Source: Lonicera japonica (lineage: Eukaryota; Streptophyta; Magnoliopsida; Dipsacales; Caprifoliaceae). From it: a DNA stretch of 64,000 nucleotides. Location: positions 25,569,601-25,633,600 of the forward strand of contig CM038470.1 in NCBI GenBank assembly GCA_021464415.1. Reading direction: 5' to 3'. The notes under the pieces are model-generated. The model searched no databases, had not been told where the DNA came from, and was given only the letters and a program-made list of their open reading frames with translations. Each line of letters opens with the position of its first letter. Positions within the stretch are counted from its first letter, which is position 1. The translations under genes were made by a program, and so were the position numbers. Shown here piece after piece: positions 23,996-37,300 of this stretch.

Positions 23996-24660
23996 AAGGG
24001 CTTATTATACATTGATTTTTACCAAAAATCCAATGAATAATATTTTTTTGAATGAAGGGCCTATTTTTAATTGGTAATTTGAATGAAGGGCCTATTTTTA
24101 ATTGGTAATTAGTGTAAGATGCCTATTTTGTTTTATATTTTAAATGAATGTATTTGAATAAATTTAAATATCATTTAATTAATAAAAACATGTTATGTAT
24201 TACCTAAATTACCCCTTTTAATGAAATTTTCACAAAAAATATGGATTGCAAAGTTCATATTGCAATAAAATATGAACTGCAAAGTTCATATTGCAGTGAA
24301 ATATGTACTGCAATATGAAATTTGCACTAAAAATATGGACTGCAAAGTTCACATTGCAGTAAAATATGGACTGCAATATGAACTTTGCACTAAAAATATC
24401 GACTGCAAAGTTCACATTGCAGTGAAATTTGGACTGCAAAGTTCATATTGCAGTGAAATATAAACTGCAAAGTTCATATTGCAGTCCATATTTTAATGCA
24501 TATTGATATTTTTTTAGTTTATTTTAAGGGTTGGGATGTCATTTTATAATAAAAAAAAAGACACATGTCATATTATCAATAAAATAAAAAATAGGCCCTT
24601 TATTTAAAAAAAATTTATTCCTTGGCCTTAGTGTGAAAATCTTTCTCTAATAAGCCCTTT
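23996..24660. mobile_element. MITE-like element with palindromic minisatellite
   Basis: AAGGGCTTATTA at the left end recurs inverted at the right end (TAATAAGCCCTT), and AAGGGCCTATTTTT is likewise inverted near 24057 and 24592. The left GAATGAAGGGCCTATTTTTA block is doubled. The centre is a tandem array of palindromic units (24240-24490). I could not resolve a target duplication, so the superfamily is open. Confidence 0.55.
24240..24490. repeat. Array of inverted CTGCAAAGTTCATATTGCAG units
   Basis: Units of about 20 bp, CTGCAAAGTTCATATTGCAG or the inverted CTGCAATATGAACTTTGCA, alternate with short ATATGG spacers about ten times. The ORFs at 24230-24463 on both strands are products of this repeat. 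Confidence 0.8.
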
Positions 24661-25985
24661 TTTTTAATTGCCCCATAAAAAAATGGAAGCGGAGATTTCC
24701 TTTTTAACTGAAGAAGTCATTATCTATGTAATTGCAAGCCACGTTTGAAGACAACAAATTTTATTTTTTTAAAAAAAAAAAACTGTTAAATAGCCACGTA
24801 ACATTAGCTTGTCATTTTGTTTTTACTGGAAAGGGACAAACAATATTTGTCAAAAAAAAATCTACAAAATTATTTATTTTTTTAAATAAGGGCTTTTTTT
24901 TATATTTTTTTAAAATAACAGTTTGTTAATTTATCAATTATATATGTTTTAAAATGAGGATTTTGACCAAAATTATGTTTGTGTAAACTTAACTTTGCAT
25001 GTGTTTTACGCAAACTTAACTGATGTGAATTTGTTTTGTATGATGTGTTTATATTTTTCAACAAGTATATTTTTATATGTTACTCAAATAACTTTAAAGT
25101 AATGTCAAATAAACCCTACCACACGATAATGTATTAAAAAACAAGAAATGCTAACTTAACTTTTAATAAATTAGTTTAAATTTATAACTTGTTGAAATAA
25201 CTTTAAAACGCTATCAATTAAAGACTTGGACATAATAATTTGTTAAAAAACATGCAGTATAAAATTGACAAAAATATTATTTCCTACAATGCTAATGTAT
25301 ATTATAACTCGAAAATCAACTGCAATGTTAGTATTGTACTTATTTTAAAATTTGGTCAAATATAAAATTTTAATTTATAAAAATTTTATTTTTTTATTTT
25401 TTTACAAAAATCTTTTTCAATTTTGTCTCATTTTTCAATATTCCATATTATATTAACAAAAAAAAGTTAGTCTGAAAAACCTGAATCGGGTACACATGAG
25501 TAGAACTAGGGTCATTTGAAACAATAATAATACTTACACAATACACATTTAAGAAAATAAAAATAGCATGACCTAGTTCACTATGTAACTCATTCCCTCC
25601 GTGATAGTCTCAGAGACTGCGCTTGTATATATGCGGGCCCTGAGGAACTATTTAGGTGTGGCCCTTTTATATTAGGGCAGTGATATTTAACATACACAAA
25701 ATCTTTGTTAATACTCCTACTTTTATTAACATTTTTATTTTAATAACACTCTCATTTTATTCCCACTACTCTCATTTATTTTTGAAAATAAATCCCTTAA
25801 TTGATTAACAATATCATTAAGTACATAATAACATAAAACATAAAATAAATGACCCTAAATTAATTCCAAACAAAGGCCTCCATCTCTGAATTTGCTTGGT
25901 TGAAGGCAGGAGACAAGCCTCCATCTCTCACACACCTCCATCTCGCAAGCGTTAATTGAAGAGAGCAGTCGAAGATTTACTTCGT
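24661..25985. other. AT-rich intergenic DNA, no gene seen
   Basis: There are long A and T runs (24770-24915) and nothing protein-like. No RNA gene signal is visible. Confidence 0.5.
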
Positions 25986-25989
25986 TCTC

Positions 25990-26464
25990 ATTTCATTATT
26001 TATATTATTTTCATAACATGCACATCAAATATATAAACAAAATACCTAATTTTCTATTTAAAGTAAGAAAAAGGTTTACTCAATTTTGTAACCAAGTTGT
26101 TGGCTTGTACACTCGATTGCTCTCAACTGGGTATGAAATCTCATAAAATGTCAAATTTATATGCTCTCAGGACCTTCATTCGGTTGAGAGCAGCCGAGTG
26201 TTGCTATATTATGCTCGGCTGCTCACAGCCGAGTGACACTAATCACACTTGGTTTCTCTCAACCGAATGAAGGTCCTGAGAATCAATTTGATATTTTATG
26301 AGATTTCATACTCGGTTGAGAGAAGCCGAGTATACAAGCCTGCAACTTGGTTACGGAGAACCGAATAAACTTTCTTCGCACTTTAAATATAAAATTGTGT
26401 TTTTTGTTTATATATTTGATGTGTATGTTATGAAAATAATATAAACAATGAAATAAAAAGAAAA
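25990..26464. repeat. Long foldback (inverted repeat) element
   Basis: Two arms of about 210 bp are inverted around a short centre. The outer arms share TTATATTATTTTCATAACAT and CATCAAATATATAAACAAAA, the middle arms share GTATGAAATCTCATAAAAT, and the inner arms share AGGACCTTCATTCGGTTGAG. The centre itself holds the hairpin CTCGGCTG-CTCA-CAGCCGAG (26214-26233). Arm similarity is around 85 percent by eye. No target duplication was resolved. The ORF at 26283-26468 lies in one arm and is spurious. Confidence 0.75.
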
Positions 26465-29400
26465 ACATGTTTGCCTCTTTTTCATTAACTCTTTCTTACT
26501 TTTTTTTCTTCCTTTGTTCCAAAATTTCTCTTTTTTACTATTCTTCTCAAACTTAGACTCTTACATCAATGGTGGAAGTTTTATTGCATCAATAATAGAA
26601 GTTTTCTTAGTTGTTTTGGTGCAACCGAACTTTGTTGCTAAACTTATTTGAAAATGGTAGAGATCGTGGAGAAATTTTGGAGAGAAATTTAATGTGGGAA
26701 TAAATGTTTAAAATGTATTAAATGTGAGATAGTTAAACAAGTCTTTTAATTAGTCTACTTAAGGATTAATTAACTTTTGTATTAAATTAAAATAAGTGGG
26801 GCGAAAATAACAATTAAGTGTTTTTTTTATTGTTTTTTTTTGTGGGAGTGTTAGCAAAAGTTTTGTGAGTGCGAACATCACCACCCTTATATTATTAACT
26901 AAAATTCATCTTATTTATAATATTAGTGTAATATATAGATTTTGCATATAAAACAATATAGTTATTATTTTCAATCAAAATTTAAAATATTTTTTATATA
27001 AGTAAATTTTTTTCTTGCGTGTTGAGATCTAAAACCTTTTCTTTTTTGGACAAAAAAACTGCCATTATATATAAAATTCTACAAACTATTTATAAATTTG
27101 AATTGAACTAGTTCGTCTAAATTTTTACCTTTTACCATCTTCTAAACTTTCATAATTTTTAGCAAACATTTATATCTACTGTAAAATGTTTGTAAAAGAC
27201 ATAAATCTAATTAAAAAATGAATTAAATTAAAGATTAATATGGTAATAAAGCAAATAAAAAATCAATGTCATCTAATCCTAAGGGTGTGCAAAATCCAAT
27301 CCACTTAAACCGATCGATCCATTCCAATCCAATTTTGATTGGATTCGGAGAAACTAGCAGATTGTATTGGTTTTTGTTTTAGAAAACCAACCAAACATTT
27401 GATCAGTTTAGTTATCACAATTGGAAAACCAATATCTAATCCAACATCAATTTAAAATGACACTTGTCTTTATGTAATTGGTTATTATTATACACTAAGT
27501 TATTAATATAGGGTGCGCTACACCTTATTATTGCTACATATATAACAAAACCTAAATAAAGACTAATTTAATTCTCTTTATTTTACTAATGAATTAAACA
27601 TGTGAAGTTTATTCGATTTGTTTTTTATGTTATTAAAACTTAAATAATCCTTACACAAAAGACGTTGGTTTCGAACCAATTTAATCCAATGTCAAATTGG
27701 ATTGGATTTTGAAACCAAGTCAATTTGAATTGGATTCTAAAATATAAAACTATATTTAATTGAATTAGCTGTTGGATTATAATAAATATAATGGTTTTTA
27801 ATTGATGCAAACCCCTTGGTGCCAGAAAGGGTAATAAGACTCTTCCGCTATACTACTTATCATTTTTTTTCATTCTATTTTTGTTTAAACTATTTATATT
27901 TGAATAATATATACATTGTGCAAGCTTGAAAACCTAGTGTATATATATACATAGATAACTTACAAAAATGTTATGCACGATCTTATGCATCAGTTGGAAT
28001 TGGACACCATTTTAAATTGTGGGCCCATAAAGAAATTTCGCGGAAGAGACTTCGAGTCCTGACCTTTTAGTTTTCCTCCCAATACATCTCATCCTTATTT
28101 ACGCCAAAGGTTTTTAATGAATTTGAAAAATATGGGACCCTTTTGAATAGTGGGGCCGGCACTGTAGGGCCCTTGGTCCTTTTCACTGTAGGGCCGGCAA
28201 TGTTAAAAGTCCCTTACTTAGACGTCTTAGCAAAGCTTACCAGAAATGTTTGAAGATGAGATTTGGCCCGCGGAAACAACCGCTTTGGGTTCAATTCTGG
28301 ATTGATTGAAGACTCTTTCAATTGAGTCTCGACGTTTGTAAAATTATTTTATGGCAAGTAACCAAAAAGAAAGAAAGAAATGTTCGAAAAGCCAATACAT
28401 AAATATTACGATCTATAAGATTCTGTTTGATAATAATATAAAAAATAGGGGCTTTTTGTATTTACCCCAGTTTTTTTGAATTGTTTTGCATTTAACCCAT
28501 TTGGATATGTTAATTAGTTGTTGGCCCAATTTATTGGATAATTATGGTTTTGTTTTTAATTTAATAAATTTAGTTATTTTAATTCTTTTTTTGGTTTTCC
28601 TTTCTTGCCCTTTTTATTTTCTGATCCTAATATTAATTGTTAAATTAAAAAAAATCTAAAATAAGATTTTGTTGGTTATTATGATTACCCAATTTTTGAA
28701 ATTCAAACGAAGAATATCTAAAATCCTAACAAACATAGTTTCTGCCAAACTTACAGCTAACTTCAACATTGAAATCCATTTAGCCAAACTGCTAAAACAT
28801 GTTTATCACACTAAATCCAAATAATAAGACTAAAAAGATAAACACAAAAAACTGATGGAAAACCATATTAAAGCCATAATATAGATGATTCACACGTGTA
28901 GGATTGAACATGTGTTAATGTTGTGAAAATTTCATAACCAAATTACATTTAAATTAATATTGAAATAAAGTCAATGACATGGTATTAGTCATAATACAAC
29001 TGTTGAAATCATAATACATGTAACCAACTGCTATGGCATTAATATTGAATGCAAAACAGAAAATACATGCGATAGTCATAATGACATCAATATTGCTGTT
29101 ATGAGTACGAAAAAATGATTCTCCTAATATGACTAGTATATCAACAGAATAGTGCAAATACAACACTTCAACTTCAGTAGTCATTTTATATAATATATAT
29201 CCATATACCTCTAAAGGTGGAGAAGTTCATAATCCCCTTGTGTAGTCATATTAAATCAAAATCACAAAATAGCTTATAATACAACTGTTAAATCTATGAT
29301 AATATGAACTTGAAGTCATATTAATTTGAAAGGACATAACGAGTACCAATACAGCTGATAAATCTAGAAAAATATTGATGTGACTTTAAAAAAAGGAGTT

Positions 29401-31360
29401 TATTGTGTTTTACCAACTACACGAGTTGTAAAAAATCAAAAATAACTAATATTTTTTATAAAAATAAGCATGACTAGAAAAGTATCATCAATATTAATGC
29501 ATTACAACATAATGTAAAATGTCAGGAAAATTTTGACTTAGTAATCTCAAACAAACACATTACATGTACTAACATAATTGGATTATGAAGCAAAACTAAG
29601 ATTAAAAAATGCTAACATTACCTATTCTGTATAAATGAACAGGCTCCAGTGAATGCAATATGAGAACAAGCAGACAAAAAGCAATTAAAAACAACAAACT
29701 GCAAACGTAAAGGACTATATAGATTGGCAAAAATATAGGAGTATCTAATAAAATGATAAAGATGCAACAAAAACACTTACTTAAATGGATAAAAATTGTA
29801 AAGGTAGTTATCAGGATAAATGAATAACAATTTACTTAAATCTAGGATATAAAAAATCCAATGTAACTACCAGACGGGTTAAACCCCAAATACCAAAAAA
29901 GGACAAACATGACATTTACATCAGAATAAAAATAAAAATATAGAATTAAACATATTAAGTAATTTGGGCCAAAAACAAAAATAAGGGCTGTTCACTAATT
30001 ACTCAAACGATGTGGATCTGAGTATTCAACATATGAAAATATTGGGCCAATTATTAATTTGCCGTAAAAAATAATACAAAAATTTAAAAAAAAAAATCAC
30101 AAAAAATATAGAACGATGGATGACATATATATAATTTTTTTTTCAATTGCATTAATTTTGTTTCACTTCCTTTTTTGTACGAAATAATGAAAGGTATCAA
30201 TGGGTTGTTACCCATAGCTTACGTCTTGACGTGTATAAAAATTTCAGATCAAATGGGGCTACCTTGGTATAACAGCATTTATGGTGATAGGTTTCGTCTT
30301 AAAAGTATGAGATGGGTAAATTTATCTAAATACTCGATGTACCATGATGCATAGTACTTATTCGTTTGATAGCGAAGATTAAAATTCAAATCATGTACGT
30401 ATTGTATTCGAGTTTGAATCATTGAACCCGTTTTGGGAGGATCAGTTTTCTTAATGTAAAATTTATAATCTCAATATGTCCCGTCTCCTCACATGTGAGG
30501 TAATTTTGAACCTGACACACGAACTGTTTATATTGAGTGACGTGGAGTTGACATTGGACCTTGATACGGTAAATAGTCTTCCCTTTGATATCATATTAGA
30601 GTTTGGAATATATATATAATCCAAAACAAATTAGCAATGAATGGAGCTTCCCTTTATTCTTATATATTACATTAGGAGGATTTTTTTTTGTTGGTGTAGG
30701 ATTTATAATTTCAACATACTATCTGTATAATTATAAATGAACATACTCAAATTTTTTATTTTATTTTTTTAAATTAAAGAAGGTTTAAGTCTCTTCCTTA
30801 ATTTTACAAACAAAAGAACTCTCCCCCTCCCTTCAAATTTCCATGAATCGAACCTTTGACCACAACATACTCACATTTATACAATATAGTTTCAATTGTA
30901 CTCGGTAAAAAATTAAGTAGTAAGTATTTATAATATTGCGGATTCTAGTTTTCTTAAAAAAATTCACTATAACTTATTTCAAAACTAATGTAAGAAAATT
31001 AACAAAATATGAGGATATATAAAGTTAATATTTGTCCCAAATCCATATTTTTTCCCATAACAATTTAATGGATGGCATATGCCAATAAGGTTTTGATGAC
31101 ATACACATACATGTATATACATACACCTGTCCTTATTTTTCTTTTTTTTTTTGCTCAAGTGATAGCTTGGGCTATAACAGTTGATGTTTAGGCATCTCGA
31201 TTTTGTAATATAAATATTATTGTAGTTTTAATACCACAATTTTTAGAATTGTAATATAAATGTTTCGTTGCCAAACTTTCCCATTTGATTCAATAAGTTT
31301 CCATTGACTTAAACTTTGATAATCTTTTGGCCGAGTTAATTTTTAGAAATAATTCAATGA
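26465..31360. other. AT-rich intergenic DNA, no gene seen
   Basis: Positions 27285-27825 are rich in TTGGATTGGATT-like sequence and begin AAGGGTGTGCA, with an imperfect inverted counterpart near 27807-27822, which may mark an old hAT-like element. The remainder (28440-30075 included) shows no convincing coding sequence; the 76-residue ORF at 28954-29184 has no recognisable domain. Confidence 0.45.
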
Positions 31361-31363
31361 CAT

Positions 31364-31990
31364 TTGATTTTGGCAAAAGATAACCGACTTTAACCTCTAA
31401 CTTGGTAAACTACCATCCAATGTAAACTTTGTTAGAAAAAAATGTATTTTAACAATTTTATATTCTAAAACTTTACAATTTTATATAATGAAATTTAATG
31501 GTTGCAACACGAAAATTAAACCTGAGTATTGTGTATTACACAATATCCTTAAAACAGTTATGCCACCTCACCGGATGTGCTTAAAGAGTTGCTTACAGCA
31601 TCTATTTCCCAAGGATAAAACCCAATTTTACATTCGATTTGATAACTTTACACGGACTTGGCTTTCGACAACTTTAGCCAAGTTAAATTCTAGAAATAAT
31701 GTAATGACGTTTGATTTTAGCAAAAGGTAACCGAACTTTAACCTCTAACTTAGTAAATTACCACCGAATCTAAACTTTGTTAAAAAATTGTATTTGAACA
31801 ATTTTATATTATGGAATTTAATGGAATTGCAACACGGAAATTAAACCCGATTCTTGTGTATTACACAATCTCCTTAAAAATTCAATGAATTTGATCTTGG
31901 CAAAAGGTAACCGACCTTGGTAAAATGCCACCGAATGTAGACTTTGTTAAAAAAATTGTATTTAAAGACTTGCTTACAACATATGTTTCC
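31364..31990. repeat. Partial tandem triplication
   Basis: Three successive blocks begin with GGCAAAAGATAACCGAC-like sequence (31371, 31718, 31899) and contain CTTTGTTAAAAAA and ATTGTATTT. The first two also share GTGTATTACACAATATCCTT-like sequence. The ORFs across this region change frame between blocks and are not supported as genes. Confidence 0.65.
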
Positions 31991-31999
31991 CAACAATAA

Positions 32000-32859
32000 A
32001 ACCAAGCATTCTCGTGTGTGCCTCATCATGTGCGTGGTAAAGATCTTGGGTCTCTAGATGTTCTTTGAAATTGTAAGGTGTAATCTTTTTTAAACTGGCA
32101 AATTTTCTCACAAAGTTCCAATGTGAGAAAAGAAGACTTTCCATTCTTAAACTCTCAATTACCCATTTCAAGTAGTTCACTTATGACAATTTCTCATTCA
32201 CATACCCTATTTCTATTTTGAGCAAATAAATATACAATTTCAAAGTGTTCGCAGAGAAGAACACAAATCTGTAACAACCTTTTAAAATGAATCATTCAGT
32301 TTTAAATAAAATTGGTCTTAAAATGACCAAAAATAATTATTTTTTCAATAGACTTTTAAGTCAACAACTTGCCACTTATTTTTATTTTATTTAGTGGGGG
32401 GAGGCAACTAATCCCTAACTTTATAATCACAGTACCAAATAATTGATATTTTAATTGCCTCTAAAAAAGGACAATTTGTTTTAAATTTGAAGTGTTATAG
32501 CTATAAAAAAAAAAAAATTGTATTTAACATCACCCTACTATATATAATCTAGCCCCTGGTAGACACGAGGCCACTACTTTTCTTTGACCCTCTTGCCCAG
32601 TCAGTTATCCTTGTTTGAACCAAAGTATAAACATATTTTGAGGATATAATGATATATTATTATTTGTAAATTAATAAATAACGTATCCAGCTCGTCTAAA
32701 AATGTCCTAATTTTGAGCTGATTACACTGGGAATGTGTCTGTATAAGTGATAACATGCCATTTGATACCACGTTAGAGGTAAAACCTCACCTCCCTTTCA
32801 ACCTTAGTTTCTGAAAGAAAAAAAATCACTTAAGAGGCTTTAAAACACTTAAAACGAGT
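32000..32859. other. Intergenic DNA, no gene seen
   Basis: The short minus-strand ORF at 31974-32180 has no recognisable domain. The rest is AT-rich with nothing else visible. Confidence 0.45.
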
Positions 32860-32867
32860 ACATAAAG

Positions 32868-33408
32868 GTAGGGCTGGGATAATAAACTGGAAACCGGAAA
32901 ACCGAATTAAACCGAACCGAAAAAAATTGGTTCGGTTCGGTTCTTAATAATAACATATGTGTATTAACGGTTCAATTCTTTTTTAAAAATAACGGTTCGA
33001 TTTTTGGTTCTTTAGTAAATGTAAGTAAAAGAACCAGTTAAGAACTGGTATTATAAATACATATATATATATAATATTATAATTATATTATAATATAATT
33101 AACTTAATTCAGATATTTAACTTAATTTGGATAATTAACTTAATTATATTATAATATCCCTTTTGTTGCCGGTTTTTTATCGGTTTGAGATGTACTTTTG
33201 GTTAATTATATTAATTATTTTCGGTTAATTAACAGTTCTTGGATTAATTCAGTTACCTAAAGAATTGCTAGAACCAAACCGTTTCAACCTGTTCGGTTCC
33301 ACTTTCGGTTCTTCAAAAAATATGCATAAATTCGAATTGTTTTTAACATTAAAAAACCGGTTCCGGGTCTTCATATTTTGGACAAGAACTGAACCGATCC
33401 CAACCCTA
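32868..33408. mobile_element. hAT-like non-autonomous element
   Basis: A perfect 8-bp duplication CATAAAGG (32860-32867 and 33409-33416) flanks ends TAGGGCTGGGAT and inverted TAGGGTTGGGAT. Length is 541 bp. Subterminal ACCGAACCGAAA/GGTTCGGTT repeats resemble those in the element at 9460-10190. There is no transposase ORF. Confidence 0.88.
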
Positions 33409-33416
33409 CATAAAGG

Positions 33417-34090
33417 TTGATCCATCCAACGCACTTAAAAATCAAGTTGTTTCCAAAAATAATAACAACTATGATCGCACGTATCCTTAAAATATGTCTA
33501 ATTATGTTTTTGTTTTTTAATAAAATAATTTCTAAGTAAAATAATTTTAAAAATGTAATTAATTTGTAACGATAATGACAACATTTTCCTAAATTAATTC
33601 AAGGTGTACATGCATGTGAACTAAGTACAAGCTGGTAGGTCCCAAAAATGACCAAAATAAACAAAACATGCAGCACTAATTTCAATTTCTATGTAAAATC
33701 GCTCTCTCCCCTCCGTGCTTTTGGAGTGAGGAGCAAATTGTTCCTTTTATCTCTTGATAAACTTCTTTTTTATATAATTTTTTTCACCGGAGAAGGAAAA
33801 TATTTTTAGGATGGTATAAATAAATCTTTTGATGTAATCACGATAAAAAAAATAAAAAATATTAACGGTAACCTAATCTATGAATATCTTGACTTTATTA
33901 TTACAAATCCAGGTTTGTAGCCTCCATTAACTTGCAATTTCCCATTTTTTTTTCTCTTTCATTCGGTTTATTTTACTGTTTTTAATTTAGTTATGTCACT
34001 TGATAGCCTAATTATAGCTTATTGTCGTAATAAGGAACAGTGAAGAGCTAAATTGGTATACGAGCGTTCAAAATGGTATGTTGCATAAAT
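33417..34090. other. Intergenic DNA before the copia element
   Basis: AT-rich spacer with no gene or repeat recognised. Confidence 0.5.
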
Positions 34091-34095
34091 ATGAT

Positions 34096-34299
34096 TGTTA
34101 GCATATATTATGTATTCCTTAATTACACGTTACCTAATTTATAGCCTAGATTATGTTACCTAATTATATGTTACCTAATTGTAGCACGTTACCTAATTGT
34201 AGTCTAGCTCCTCTAGTATATATATCCTCCTTCATTGTACATTGTAATTATCAATATCAATACAATTCATAATTCTTCTTCAAGTTCTATTTCGTTACA
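34096..34299 (+). repeat. copia 5' LTR
   Basis: It begins TGTTAGCATA and ends TTCGTTACA. It holds four copies of GTTACCTAATT-like units, one more than the 3' LTR, which accounts for its extra length. Apart from that indel only about three substitutions are visible. Confidence 0.95.
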
Positions 34300-34311
34300 T
34301 GGTATCAAAGG
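34300..34311 (+). promoter_or_regulatory. copia primer-binding site
   Basis: TGGTATCAAAGG directly follows the 5' LTR and differs slightly from the usual plant copia site TGGTATCAGAGC, which is complementary to initiator tRNA-Met. Confidence 0.85.
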
Positions 34312-37300
34312 GAAACATCCTCCTCTAGAACCAATCTTCGCACCAAATCCTATCGTTAATCAACCAAACCAAAATCAACCAAACATCCTTCTCTCTTTTT
34401 AATCGTTGTTCAGATCTAGTACCCAAATCAACCCAACCCATATACCAAACGCTTCGCCTCTTCCATACGAACTTAACCCCGTTTAAATCACCTCGATTGG
34501 ACTCCACACGCGCCCTTGAAAGTTTCCCCAGTCGCGCCGCCGCTAGCCCATGCGCCGCTGTCCTTTTCTCGTCGAAACCCTAAACCAGTCCCTCCACCAG
34601 TTTTTTCCTTGAACCAGACCCACTTTCTTGACCAGTTCAACTACATTCGAACCGGTTTTCTTCCACCTCAGACCGGTTCCCTACTAAATTGACTGTTCCG
34701 AATCTGTTTCTGTCCTCAGATCTCTCAGAATCCAATTATTTTTTGCTGCTGATGTGTTAAATTACCCATCTTTTTAATGGAAAAGCACAAATTTTCACGC
34801 CCAATCTCTATCATCCTTAATGGGACCAATTATGTTCAGTGGTCTCAAGCCATGACCAGTTTTTTGAAGTCTCGTAAGTCCTGGAGAATTGTTACTGGAG
34901 AAATTGTTAAGCCAACTAAGAAAATCGATGAAACTGACGATAAATTCAATGATCGCCTTGATGATTGGGAAAGCAAAAATGGTGATATTATCACATGGGT
35001 TCGAAATACCTTTATCTCTCGTATAGGGCAGGAAATTAGTCATTTTACCACCGGGAAGGAAGTCTGGGATTTTCTACATTCTAGGTACACTCCAAATGAT
35101 CTCTCTCATCAGTACCAATTGCTTACTGCTTTATATTCTAAAACCCAACAACCCGAGCAATCAATTGACGATTATTTATCCGACCTTCAAGCTATTTGAG
35201 ATCAGCTAGCCCAATCCGAACCTTCTTTTTGTGAGCATGATGCAGAAAAATTTGAAACATACGGGGACAATCAGCGTGTTATCATTCTTCTAATGGGACT
35301 TCATGATAAATTCGAACCAGTTCAGGCTGCTTTACTCCATCGCAGTCATTTATAGTCTTGATGATATCACGATAGAGCTTCTCTCTAAAAAAACTCGGTT
35401 CTCCACTCGGGCCCATAATTCTCATATTGTTCTAGCCGTTCATAGCTCGAAACCTACCAAAAACTCGTCTTCTCGAGAATGTGCGTACAGTCATGCCACC
35501 ACCCATATGCTACTAAAGTGTCCAATTAAAATGTGTTTCTTTTGCAAAAAGGTGGGACCAGGTCACTTTCAAGCCGATTGTTACAAAAACTCATCCAGAA
35601 GATCCTCCCCTAGATCATCTTCCAACACCATCACCACTGCCACCACTGATTCCTCTGAGGCAGACATTTCTACTGCACCTGTGACTCTAGCTGACATCAC
35701 AGCTCTTCTTAAACAGGTTACATCCTCTTCTGGTTCTGCTATGGCTACCACCACAGGTACATCTTGGTTCTTTGACTCTGGCTGCTGCAATCATATGACT
35801 TCTGATCCTACTATTTTCACTTCTAAAATTTATAATTCCCATACACCCACCATTAAAATTGCTGATGGTTCTCAATTATCTGTTAGTCATGTTGGAACGG
35901 TTACTACTCCTAACCTCTCTTTACCTGCTACATTTCATATTTCAAAATTGACTATCAACCTTATTTCTGTTGGTTAACTATGTGACCTTGGGCTAAATGT
36001 TATATTTTTCTCTTTTAGTTGTCATGTGCAGGATCCTCAGACGGGACAAATTATTGGGATAGGCCGTAAAGTTGGCCGCATGTTCGAGCTCATACACCTT
36101 CGTACCTCACCCATTCTTATTGTTGCATCCACACCAACTACTACATCCACACCACCTGTTTTTTCGTTTGAGTTGTGGCATTCCAGTTTAGGACATGTGT
36201 CTTTTGATCGTCTTCATTCTATTGTGTCATCTAGTCAGTTAGGGTCAATAAAGTCTGAGAAATTGTCGTGTCTATCTTGTCAACTTGGAAAATAACATGC
36301 ATTATATTTTAATAAAAATAATTCTATTTCTTCAACACCATTTGATCTTATTCACTCTGATGTTTGGGGACCTTCTCCACATTCTACCATGGGAGGTTCA
36401 AAATATTTTGTTATCTTTTTGGATGATTATTCTCGTTTTACTTAGATTTATCTTATGAAAACTCATTCTGGATTACCCCAAATTTACTATAATTTTGCTC
36501 GCATGATTCAAACTCAATTTTCTCGTCCAATAAAGATTTTTCATGCTGATAATGCCATGGAATACAAGGCAACATCATTTCTTAACTTTCTTCGTGAACA
36601 GGGCACTGTTTCTCAATATTCTTGTTCAGGTACATCTCAGCAAAATGGTCGTGCTGAACGCAAGCATAGACATATTCTTGATACCGTTCGCACATTTCTT
36701 ATCTACAGTAGTTGCCCTAAATGATTCTGGGGAGAAGCAGTATTTACCGCTATTTACACTATCAATCGTATACCTGTTCCATTCCTTCAGCATCAGTCTC
36801 CATATGAAAGACTTCATGGTACCTCTCCTGATTACAATTTCTTACGCGTCTTCGGTTGTGCTTGTTTTGTGTTACTCTAGCCTTATGAACATTCTAAATT
36901 GGAACCCCATGCTCGTCTTTGTTGCTTCTTGGGGTATGGGATAGAACATAAAGGTTATAGGTGTTGGGATCCTGTCTCTAAAAGCCTACGAATTTCTCGT
37001 CATGTTGTCTTTTGGGAACATAAAATGTTTTCATCTCTCTCCAAATTTCATGTCCTTAAAGAACCTCTGCTTCCATTCTTCACTCATTCATCCCTTGATC
37101 TTTCCACCCCTGAACAAGAAACTCCAGTTGTCACATCACCACCTGAACCTGAACCAGAAACTACACTTCCACCTCACTCAGCTTCCACACCACATCCTAA
37201 TCCAGAAGCCACACCACCACCACCTCAACCACTTGTTCCACCATCTACTGAACCATTTACCCCATCCTCATCTGATATTATTCATTCTGACGAGCCTCAA

